From the NCBI GenBank assembly GCA_900555925.1, contig USMU01000074.1, positions 1-6,441 on the forward strand: DNA of 6,441 nt, written 5' to 3'. Below, in pieces: positions 1 to 4,959 of this stretch (its first letter is position 1; the number at the start of each line of letters is the position of its first letter). The DNA comes from an uncultured Clostridium sp. (GTDB lineage Bacteria > Bacillota > Clostridia > Christensenellales > Borkfalkiaceae). The notes below the pieces were generated by a model. It did no database searches and had not been told where the DNA came from. It saw only the letters and a list, made by a program, of their open reading frames with translations. A program made the translations under genes and the position numbers.

Positions 1-11
1 AAATTTTTTCA

Positions 12-21
12 ATTTCCTTCT
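12..21 (-). promoter_or_regulatory. Ribosome-binding-like site for a gene beyond the left edge
   Basis: Immediately after the NfeD-like stop codon the minus strand reads AGAAGGAAAT, a plausible Shine-Dalgarno sequence with no in-window start at the right distance. It suggests a further minus-strand gene starting just off the left edge. A flotillin would fit the usual NfeD neighbourhood, but nothing of it is visible. Confidence 0.35.
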
Positions 22-714
22 TCATTTCTCTTGACTTTTATTTGCAGGTCTTATTTTTTTTCTTTGTTTTCGTTCCGGTACGAGACCGTTTTTCATAAAA
101 CTTTTTTCATTTTCCGCCGCAGAAGCCTGCTTTTCGGCAAGTCTTTTGACGACCATGTAATCGGAGCCGATTTCGGAAATGACGACTCTTTCGTCCACGG
201 GAATGCGTTCGGCGTCGTCGGTGACGGCGTCGAGTTCCGTGTACGCGCCCTGCGCGGTGAGGACGATTTTTCCCCTGCCCGTGCGGGAAGGCGCGATGGA
301 TACGTATACGGTAGCTTCTTTTCCGATCAATTTTTCCTTATCGAGATTACCGTTGCACTGTAACTTTGCGATGCCGCGAAGCGCGAGGGCGACGAGAACC
401 ATGGAAAAGAGTCCCGACACCAACGAGACGATAATGGCGAGCGCGATATTTTTGGAATTGATCTGTAAAATGAGAAGTCCCACCCAGCCGCCGATGGCGA
501 AAAAGGCCGTAAGACCTTTGAGCGTGAACAGAGAAACGCCGAGCCCGCCGTCCGGAGTGTCAAAATCCCCGTCGCCGCCGAAATCCCCGTCCACGTCGGC
601 GTCGCCGCCGAAGGAAACGAGCATCAGAATAATCTGTACGACGAGCAGCACCGTTCCAATAACGGCGATATAGAAAAATACTTTTTCTGGCGTCGTCAAC
701 GAATTATACCACAT
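22..714 (-). CDS. NfeD/YuaF-like membrane protein with C-terminal OB-fold
   Basis: A 230-residue membrane protein. Hydrophobic segments lie at about residues 13-34, 65-86 and 90-113. A Gly/Asp-rich loop (about 36-58) contains a DxDxDG pattern at 38-43. Residues about 128-190 look like the small beta-barrel (OB-fold) domain of NfeD/YuaF/YqiJ proteins, starting LIGKEATVYVSI with a Gly turn and ending DYMVVKRL. A charged, mostly basic tail follows (191-230). The family usually partners with flotillin/SPFH proteins in membrane microdomains; that role is inferred here. The ATG is preceded by a strong AGGAGG at 725-730, about 10 nt upstream. That site can fold into a 5-bp stem (735-739 with 723-727), so it may be partly masked. 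The only clear upstream promoter is the one at 1038-1065, separated from this gene by an intrinsic terminator. Family assignment is fairly secure, exact subfamily less so. Confidence 0.8.
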   Translation of the reverse strand: MWYNSLTTPEKVFFYIAVIGTVLLVVQIILMLVSFGGDADVDGDFGGDGDFDTPDGGLGVSLFTLKGLTAFFAIGGWVGLLILQINSKNIALAIIVSLVSGLFSMVLVALALRGIAKLQCNGNLDKEKLIGKEATVYVSIAPSRTGRGKIVLTAQGAYTELDAVTDDAERIPVDERVVISEIGSDYMVVKRLAEKQASAAENEKSFMKNGLVPERKQRKKIRPANKSQEK

Positions 715-791
715 TATTGAAAATCCTCCTTTTTAGGATATTCTTATCTTGATTGTTACATACCGACAAAGAGAAAGAAAAGAGTCACTTT

Positions 792-837
792 CCCGAAACG
801 GGGGGATTTTCCTCCCGCCGAACAGGGGGGCTTTCCT
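792..837. repeat. Two imperfect ~21-bp direct repeats with G6 tracts
   Basis: Two similar units lie at 792-812 and 817-837 on the plus strand. Each has the pattern CCGAA, then a run of six G, then (A/C)TTT(T)CC, with a period of about 25 bp. In the minus-strand leader of the NfeD-like gene they appear as C6 tracts flanked by GGAAA and UUCGG. Each can form short hairpins, for example CCCG-UUU-CGGG. They lie between the intrinsic terminator at 845-888 and the NfeD-like start codon. They could be a protein or RNA binding site; no function is recognised. Confidence 0.4.
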
Positions 838-844
838 TTTATCG

Positions 845-888
845 AAAAAGACCCATACATTGTATGTTTCCACACAGTGCATGAGTCT
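845..888 (-). terminator. Long intrinsic terminator (possibly bidirectional)
   Basis: An 18-position stem (871-888 with 849-866) has a single C-A mismatch and a few G-U pairs. It is closed by a GAAA tetraloop (867-870) and followed on the minus strand by U5 (845-849). On the plus strand the same stem is followed by T6 at 891-896, so it may stop transcription in both directions. It ends the ~180-nt RNA that begins near 1031 and lies 131 bp before the NfeD-like start codon. Confidence 0.88.
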
Positions 889-1031
889 CATTTTTTAAAA
901 GCCATCCGAACGGATTTGCCCTTCCGTCAATAAGTCGGATTTCGTTACGTATGGTTCCGTAATGAACCGTGCGCAAATTACTCCCTCAACTTGCAGTATC
1001 GTCAGTCTGACAAGTTTTCTTTGTTCAGTTT
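845..1031 (-). ncRNA. Structured small RNA or attenuator leader, family not recognised
   Basis: A strong promoter (1038-1065) and an intrinsic terminator (845-888) delimit an RNA of about 180-187 nt with no plausible coding sequence. Helices that can be drawn by eye are: an 8-bp stem with one bulge (1007-1015 with 989-996); an H-type pseudoknot in which GGUUC/GAACC (964-968 with 953-957) interlocks with UUACG/CGUAA (958-962 with 945-949); a two-part hairpin, AUCCGA/UCGGAU (935-940 with 904-909) coaxial with ACGGA/UCCGU (923-927 with 910-914) across a 7-nt bulge; and the terminator. The loop of that hairpin (GCAAA, 915-919) is also complementary to UUUGC at 973-977, a possible second tertiary contact. 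It is either a free sRNA or a riboswitch-like leader controlling read-through into the NfeD-like gene. I could not match it to 6S, SRP, tmRNA, T-box or the common riboswitches from memory. Confidence 0.65.
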
Positions 1032-1037
1032 AAATAT

Positions 1038-1065
1038 ATTATATCACATTTTCCGAAAAAGTCAA
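1038..1065 (-). promoter_or_regulatory. Sigma-A promoter with extended -10 for the small RNA
   Basis: On the minus strand TTGACT (1060-1065) is followed, after 16 bp, by a perfect TATAAT (1038-1043). The -10 is preceded by TGA, which gives an extended -10. Transcription would start near 1029-1031. It lies about 87 bp after the jag stop codon and is the strongest promoter on the left side of the window. Confidence 0.85.
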
Positions 1066-1151
1066 GCGTTTTTTGTAAATTTTCCGCACAATTCGACCTG
1101 CCGACCTTCGGACGGGAATTTAAGGCAACTTTTTTCGTCCTCGTCCGCGAT

Positions 1152-2318
1152 TCATTCTTCGCCGTTATCTTTGTCCTTACTGTTGCCAAGGTAGGTACCG
1201 AAAAAGTCGGACGAAGGCTTTTTGTAGGAGGTACGAGGCTTATCGTAAGGCTTCTTCTCTCCCGAAAAATCCGTTCCGCCCTCATCGCGACGCTGATTAT
1301 ACGGCCTCTTGTACCCGTCGTTGTTATAGTACGGCTTTCTGTACTCTCCGTCCTGATTGTACGGCTTCCTGTATTCTCCGTCCTGATTATAGGGTCTCCT
1401 GCCGCCGCGGTTATAGGGCTTTCTATACCCGTCTCCGTCTCGGCCTTCCCGATTATTATACGGCTTTCTGTATCCGTTGTTATACCCGTTATTATATCCG
1501 TTGTATCCGCGATGATAGCCGCGATTGCCGAAGCCTCCGCGGGACCGCTCCTCGCGCGCGGAATAGGCGGGAGCGTCGGGATCTCGCAAATTAGACGGAA
1601 CGATGACGATATAGCGGTACGGCTCCTTGCCCTCGCTCTCCGTCGTCACATCCTGTCTGCCCGAAAGAGCCGCGTGGATAATTCTGCGCTCGTAGGGGTT
1701 CATGGGTTCCAGCTTGATTTTTTCTGCATAGCGAACGGCCTTTCCCGCCAGCTTATAGGCGAGATTTTGTAAAGTAGCCTCCCTGTTTTCCCGATAGTTC
1801 TCGCAGTCTACCACCACTCTCTTGTATTCCTCGCGGCCCGTATTCGCCACGGCGCCCGCAACCGTCTGAATCGCGTCCAGCATTTCCCCGTGTCTGCCTA
1901 TAATCGCCTTCGTATTCGCCGCCGTCACTTCGATTTCGATTTTTTCGCCTTCCCTTTTCAGCTCCGTGCAGGCGGTGATCTTCAATAATTCGAGCAGTCC
2001 CTCCAAAAATTCCACCGCCCGTTCCCCGTCCGTCCGTCCGAGAGAATCCCGATGAATATTAGAAACTTCTAAATTCGTTTCTGCGGCGTTTTTGTCGGGG
2101 GTCTTACTCTCTGTCTGCCCAGACGCCTTTTCTTCGTCTGAGACCCATTCCGCAGCCTTAGGAGCGATTTCCACGCGAGCTTTGACATAGCCGAACAATT
2201 TTTTCTTTCCTTCCTCCAAAATGCGAATATCCGCTTCCTCCCTTGAAAGCCCCAATTCATTCAGACCGGCTTCGATCGCTTCTTCCGCGGTTTTTCCGGT
2301 AAATTCCTTATATTCCAT
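1152..2318 (-). CDS. jag: Jag/KhpB RNA-binding protein (Jag_N-KH-R3H) with long repetitive tail
   Basis: A 388-residue SpoIIIJ-associated (Jag/KhpB/EloR) protein, a cytoplasmic RNA-binding protein linked in Firmicutes to cell elongation and division and encoded next to yidC. The Jag_N domain covers about residues 1-53 (EYKEFTGKTAEEAIEAGL, then KKKLFGYVKA). An acidic linker runs to about 95. The KH domain spans about 98-172 with the GxxG loop as GRHG at 141-144. The R3H domain spans about 175-242 with R211-x3-H215 in ERRIIHAAL and the trailing TTESEGKEPYRYIVIVP. Ordinary Jag proteins stop near here. This one continues for about 145 residues of Gly/Tyr/Asn/Arg-rich low complexity with seven [RK][RK]PY units. 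The start ATG has AGGAGG at 2330-2335, 11 nt upstream, displayed in a hairpin loop. The gene is 61 bp after yidC, and no terminator is visible behind it. Confidence 0.95.
   Translation of the reverse strand: MEYKEFTGKTAEEAIEAGLNELGLSREEADIRILEEGKKKLFGYVKARVEIAPKAAEWVSDEEKASGQTESKTPDKNAAETNLEVSNIHRDSLGRTDGERAVEFLEGLLELLKITACTELKREGEKIEIEVTAANTKAIIGRHGEMLDAIQTVAGAVANTGREEYKRVVVDCENYRENREATLQNLAYKLAGKAVRYAEKIKLEPMNPYERRIIHAALSGRQDVTTESEGKEPYRYIVIVPSNLRDPDAPAYSAREERSRGGFGNRGYHRGYNGYNNGYNNGYRKPYNNREGRDGDGYRKPYNRGGRRPYNQDGEYRKPYNQDGEYRKPYYNNDGYKRPYNQRRDEGGTDFSGEKKPYDKPRTSYKKPSSDFFGTYLGNSKDKDNGEE
1230..1553 (-). repeat. Tyr/Arg/Asn-rich repeat region in the jag tail
   Basis: This stretch encodes residues about 256-363 of Jag. 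It begins with GYN/NNGY units and continues with [RK][RK]PY units at residues 284-287, 299-302, 307-310, 317-320, 327-330, 337-340 and 355-358. Two 30-bp units at 1329-1358 and 1359-1388 encode the same decapeptide, NQDGEYRKPY. They differ at two bases only, both synonymous (GAG/GAA and AGA/AGG). Confidence 0.9.
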
Positions 2319-2324
2319 GATGTC

Positions 2325-2341
2325 TATGACCTCCTGTCATA
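2325..2341 (-). promoter_or_regulatory. Hairpin presenting the jag Shine-Dalgarno sequence in its loop
   Basis: On the minus strand a perfect 6-bp inverted repeat (UAUGAC / GUCAUA) encloses the 5-nt loop AGGAG. The loop is most of the jag Shine-Dalgarno sequence, and the stem ends 7 nt before the ATG. The arrangement could tune jag translation or provide a protein binding site. Autoregulation by the RNA-binding product is speculation. Confidence 0.5.
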
Positions 2342-2379
2342 AAATGCTCTGTTTATCCGATTTATTCCGTCAATATATA

Positions 2380-3837
2380 TTATTTTTGTTTCTTTTTGTC
2401 CGTCTTTGCCTTATTTTTTTCGGACTTCGCCCTATCCTTTTCCGAGACATACACGCGGCCGGGGAAACGCTTGTTATACTGCTCCTGCATGGCCTTTTCT
2501 TCCTTTTTGCTCATGGTCACTTCCACGATTTTGTTGATGAGAAGCGTCATGATTAGGGAGAGAATATTGCTCGTGACCATATAAATGGAGAAGGCGGCGC
2601 TGTACATAAACGCAAAGATAGCAAACATAACCGTCATGATGACGAGCATCATCTTCTGATTGAACATGCCCTTTCCGTCCACAGAGGAGAACTGCGTCTG
2701 TTCCTTCTGCGAGCGCATGGATACGAACTGCTGTAAAAGGATCGTGCCAATCGAAAGGACGATCAGGATAAAGTATCCGTTCGCCTGGGATTTTTCCGCC
2801 GAAAGTTTCGCCGTCACTACGTTGTAGCTGTTTTCGTTGTATACGTCGGTATAGCCGCTGATGGAGGAGAATTTCACTTTTCCGTCCTCCGTGGAGAATT
2901 TTTCGCGGGAGACGGTGGATTTGAATTCGCTGTAACTCAAAACGGGGTGCTTATAGGAAGCGTCCGTCACCCAGATATTCTTGATCCAGCCGAAACTCAT
3001 TCTGTCCTTTACGACGGTATTGTAGGTTTCCTTCACTTCGTCCTGCGCGGCGGACACGAGGGCGTCCCTGCACGCATTTTCCCATGTTATGGGATTTTCC
3101 GTCTCCTCGGAAGCGGAAACAAGCTCGTCCACCACGGTTTTCCATTCCTCGTCCGCGTACATTTTTTCCGCGTCCACGTAATAGGTCTTTTCCGAAGTCT
3201 TGATATAGTCAAAATCGTCCGCAGCGTAATTCTCGTTATACACCACCGTATAATAAATATATCTGTTTTCGCCCGCTTCGTCCTTGATAAGAAGAAATCT
3301 CTGTGTTTCTCCGTTCTCTCCGTCGAGCGTGAAGTCGGAAATATTTTCCTCTTTCAGCTCCGCGCAATAGGGGTTGAGATAGGCGTTATAGGAATCCGCC
3401 ATCGAGTTATAGTTCTGAATGTTCGCGTATTGAGAAAAGGAGTTGAACGCGCTGATAGCGACGAAGAATACGACGAGGGACAAAATGGCGGGAAGGCAGG
3501 AAGAAAACATAGAAATGCCGTTTTCCTTATACATTTCCATCAGCTTCTGATTATACATCGCCTTGTCGTTGGCGTACTGCTTTTGCAGTTTCTCCATTTT
3601 TTCCTTGTTTTCTTTCATCTTGATGTTCTGCTTGCGCATAGTCACCCTCTGATAAATATCGAAGGGGAGAACAATCATTCTCAAAATGATGGAAAACACA
3701 ATAATGCCGACGCCGACGATTCCTATCCCCTCGATGAGGATACGAATGAGCTGCCCCAGCCAGTTCAGGGAAATATCGTACGTCCTTCCGAGAAACGGAA
3801 TGACGGGATCGCTTGCCAATAAAGTGAGAAAGTTCAT
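2380..3837 (-). CDS. yidC: Membrane protein insertase YidC/OxaA with enlarged extracytoplasmic insertion
   Basis: A 485-residue YidC/Oxa1/SpoIIIJ-family insertase, which inserts membrane proteins alone or with SecYEG. TM1 is about residues 37-58 and carries the conserved hydrophilic-groove arginine as R53 (SIILRMIVLPFDIYQ). The charged cytoplasmic hairpin (about 60-106) is followed by TM2 (108-130), TM3 (353-373), TM4 (395-412) and TM5 (416-437), and then by a Lys-rich tail. No lipobox is seen at the N terminus. Typical Firmicutes YidC proteins are about 250-290 residues. Here the TM2-TM3 loop is about 220 residues (132-352), acidic and Tyr-rich, and the family-typical WIKNIWVTD segment is at 284-292. 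The ATG at 3835-3837 has only a distant AAAAGG about 14 nt upstream and overlaps the TAA of a 42-codon basic ORF, so translation may depend on coupling. Confidence 0.95.
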   Translation of the reverse strand: MNFLTLLASDPVIPFLGRTYDISLNWLGQLIRILIEGIGIVGVGIIVFSIILRMIVLPFDIYQRVTMRKQNIKMKENKEKMEKLQKQYANDKAMYNQKLMEMYKENGISMFSSCLPAILSLVVFFVAISAFNSFSQYANIQNYNSMADSYNAYLNPYCAELKEENISDFTLDGENGETQRFLLIKDEAGENRYIYYTVVYNENYAADDFDYIKTSEKTYYVDAEKMYADEEWKTVVDELVSASEETENPITWENACRDALVSAAQDEVKETYNTVVKDRMSFGWIKNIWVTDASYKHPVLSYSEFKSTVSREKFSTEDGKVKFSSISGYTDVYNENSYNVVTAKLSAEKSQANGYFILIVLSIGTILLQQFVSMRSQKEQTQFSSVDGKGMFNQKMMLVIMTVMFAIFAFMYSAAFSIYMVTSNILSLIMTLLINKIVEVTMSKKEEKAMQEQYNKRFPGRVYVSEKDRAKSEKNKAKTDKKKQK

Positions 3838-3961
3838 TATTTTATTCTAAACCTTTTTGATGTCCGAATGAATGTCCGTCCGGCCCGAACGTTTGCCGCA
3901 CAGCGCCTTGCCCGATATTTTTCAAAGCATCTCTTCGACGCAACAGAAATACATTTTCCCG

Positions 3962-4288
3962 TCACAGTAGCCAGCGCTTTTTGAAATACTTTTCGGGGGC
4001 GGGGTCGTAACCGCCCTTGGAAAAGGGATTGCAGCGCAGAATCCGCCACGCGCCGAGCAATATCCCGACGAGTGCCCCGTGATTGTTGATGCATTCCAGC
4101 GTATATTGGGAACAGGTTGGGCGATACAGGCAGGTATGCTTTGAAATCCTCCTCTGATAAAAGAGAATCAGCCGCATGCACAGCATTTTGAGATACGGCT
4201 TAAAGACCTTCTTTTTCAGATATTTTCCGTTTGCTCTGATAAGTGCGGAAAGGCCGATATTTACAGTTTTTCCTTCTTTATCATACAT
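3962..4288 (-). CDS. yidD: Membrane protein insertion efficiency factor YidD
   Basis: A small YidD-family protein, thought to act at the inner face of the membrane and help YidC-dependent insertion. The core is clear: LILFYQRRISKHTCLYRPTC, then SQYTLECI, GILLGAWRILRCNPF, and SKGGYDPAPEKYF near the C terminus. It sits in its usual place between rnpA and yidC. The start is uncertain. The ATG at 4288 gives 108 residues and overlaps rnpA by 28 bp. The ATGs at 4186 (74 residues) and 4177 (71 residues) match the usual family length of about 70-85. None has a good Shine-Dalgarno sequence. The reading frame stays open between 4288 and 4186 and encodes a basic segment (KYLKKKVFKPYLK), so a lineage-specific amphipathic extension is possible. 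Translational coupling to rnpA is likely. Confidence 0.9.
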   Translation of the reverse strand: MYDKEGKTVNIGLSALIRANGKYLKKKVFKPYLKMLCMRLILFYQRRISKHTCLYRPTCSQYTLECINNHGALVGILLGAWRILRCNPFSKGGYDPAPEKYFKKRWLL

Positions 4289-4578
4289 TTCAAGTGTCTT
4301 TTGAAGGTGTTCAGGTCGTATTCGTCCCTGACTTTCGGCACGAGCACCACCGACCAATTTCCATTCATCTCTTCCCGTTCGGCGCGGAACGCTTCCCGAA
4401 GGAGACGCTTTATCCTGTTGCGCTTTACGCTCTTGCCGTGGCGCTTGCCCACGGAAATTCCCATGCGCGTTTCCTTCGAGGGAAAATAAATCATCGTGAG
4501 CGAGGGGGAAAATGCCCGCCTGCCTTTCGTAAACAGCTTCTGAAAATCCGCCTGTTTTTTAAGTCTCAGATAATTCAT
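4261..4578 (-). CDS. rnpA: Ribonuclease P protein component
   Basis: A 105-residue basic protein subunit of RNase P, which works with the RNase P RNA to remove 5' leaders from precursor tRNAs. The signature RNR helix is intact as SVGKRHGKSVKRNRIKRLLR, followed by EAFR. The N-terminal LRLKKQADFQKLFTKGRR also fits the family. I chose the ATG at 4576-4578 because GGAG lies 6 nt upstream. An in-frame TTG at 4591-4593 would add five residues but has no ribosome-binding site. The gene follows rpmH by 100 bp, and its 3' end may overlap yidD. Length is close to the usual 110-120 residues. Confidence 0.96.
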   Translation of the reverse strand: MNYLRLKKQADFQKLFTKGRRAFSPSLTMIYFPSKETRMGISVGKRHGKSVKRNRIKRLLREAFRAEREEMNGNWSVVLVPKVRDEYDLNTFKRHLKCMIKKEKL

Positions 4579-4627
4579 TCTCCTCTCCAGCAAAGAGCTT
4601 CACGAAAATACGGATAATAACGAATAA

Positions 4628-4655
4628 GCCGCATTTACAGAATCTGTACTGCGGC
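4628..4655 (-). other. Intercistronic hairpin between rpmH and rnpA
   Basis: An inverted repeat pairs GCCGCA with TGCGGC and TACAG with CTGTA around a 3-nt loop, with a small internal loop (2 nt against 1). It starts 23 bp after the rpmH stop codon. On the minus strand it is followed by UUAUUCGUUAUU rather than a clean U run. It is therefore more likely a processing or 3'-end-stabilising element, or a leaky attenuator that separates abundant rpmH mRNA from rnpA, than a full terminator. Confidence 0.6.
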
Positions 4656-4678
4656 CTTTCCCGTCCGGGTGCTTGTCC

Positions 4679-4813
4679 TTAATAGGAAAGTTTCTTTCTG
4701 CCCTTGTTTCTGCGTCTTTTGAGCACGTTCCGTCCCGACTTCGTGGACATTCTCTTTCTGAATCCGTGCACCTTGTTTCTCTGTCTCTTTTTGGGCTGAT
4801 ACGTTCTTTTCAT
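4679..4813 (-). CDS. rpmH: 50S ribosomal protein L34
   Basis: A 44-residue ORF. It translates to [18 protein letters not shown], continues [20 protein letters not shown], and ends RKKLSY. This is the near-invariant L34 sequence, a basic protein of the large ribosomal subunit. Full length matches the family (44-46 residues). AGGAG at 4823-4827 lies 9 nt before the ATG. It has its own promoter at 4926-4955 and heads the rnpA-yidD-yidC-jag cluster, which is its usual position beside the origin. Confidence 0.98.
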   Translation of the reverse strand: MKRTYQPKKRQRNKVHGFRKRMSTKSGRNVLKRRRNKGRKKLSY

Positions 4814-4874
4814 TTTCTTTGTCTCCTGTTTTGGATTTGTTTTTTTATTTTCTACTCCGCCGGCTGATAAACCG

Positions 4875-4890
4875 CCGCGGCTGTTCGCGG
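4875..4890 (-). other. GC-rich hairpin in the rpmH leader
   Basis: CCGCG and CGCGG pair around a 6-nt loop in the roughly 105-nt untranslated leader of rpmH, about 60 nt before the start codon. Neighbouring GCGG/CCGC copies allow alternative pairings. There is no U run after it, so it is not a terminator. It may affect L34 mRNA stability or translation. Confidence 0.4.
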
Positions 4891-4897
4891 TCTCGAT

Positions 4898-4919
4898 AAA
4901 AAGAGCCGCAAACGACTCT
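4898..4919 (-). terminator. Short intrinsic terminator after dnaN
   Basis: On the minus strand AGAGTCG pairs with CGGCTCT (one G-U pair) around TTTG and is followed by T5. It lies 41 bp past the dnaN stop codon and fits a terminator for dnaN. Its 5' arm begins at the expected transcription start of the rpmH promoter (about 4919), so an rpmH transcript would begin with this hairpin. Confidence 0.7.
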
Positions 4920-4925
4920 CTTTAC

Positions 4926-4955
4926 ATTATAGCGCACTTTTCCGCCCGCCGTCAA
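4926..4955 (-). promoter_or_regulatory. Sigma-A promoter for rpmH operon
   Basis: On the minus strand TTGACG (4950-4955) is followed, after 18 bp, by a perfect TATAAT (4926-4931). It starts only 5 bp after the dnaN stop-codon end at 4960. It would drive rpmH and, by read-through, rnpA-yidD-yidC-jag. The expected start is near 4919. Confidence 0.85.
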
Positions 4956-4959
4956 GCGA

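Noticed and set aside
721..790. Separate sigma-A or sigma-W-like promoter directly upstream of the NfeD-like gene
   Set aside because: TTGTCG with a TAAGAA-like -10 is very weak, and no AAC-16-CGT spacing typical of ECF promoters is found. It cannot be supported.
845..1031. T-box, 6S RNA, SRP RNA or yybP-ykoY riboswitch as identity of the small RNA
   Set aside because: The T-box GGGUGG(N)ACC motif, the SRP GGAAGCAGC-type loop and the closing CCUUU arm of yybP-ykoY are absent. The ends do not pair as in 6S RNA.
1085..1125. Possible terminator after jag
   Set aside because: Only a short hairpin with a mismatch can be drawn (CCG/CGG plus CC/GG), and no U run follows on the minus strand.
1025..1285. 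86-codon minus-strand frame overlapping the jag 3' end
   Set aside because: It runs out of frame through the jag repeat tail and into the small-RNA promoter, with no ribosome-binding site and no domain.
2342..2380. Possible promoter between yidC and jag (TTGACG on the minus strand)
   Set aside because: There is no acceptable -10 element at 16-18 bp, and the close gene spacing fits operon read-through.
2947..3822. 291-codon plus-strand open frame
   Set aside because: It lies wholly antisense to yidC, whose identity is certain, and its translation has no recognisable domain. It is a codon-composition shadow.
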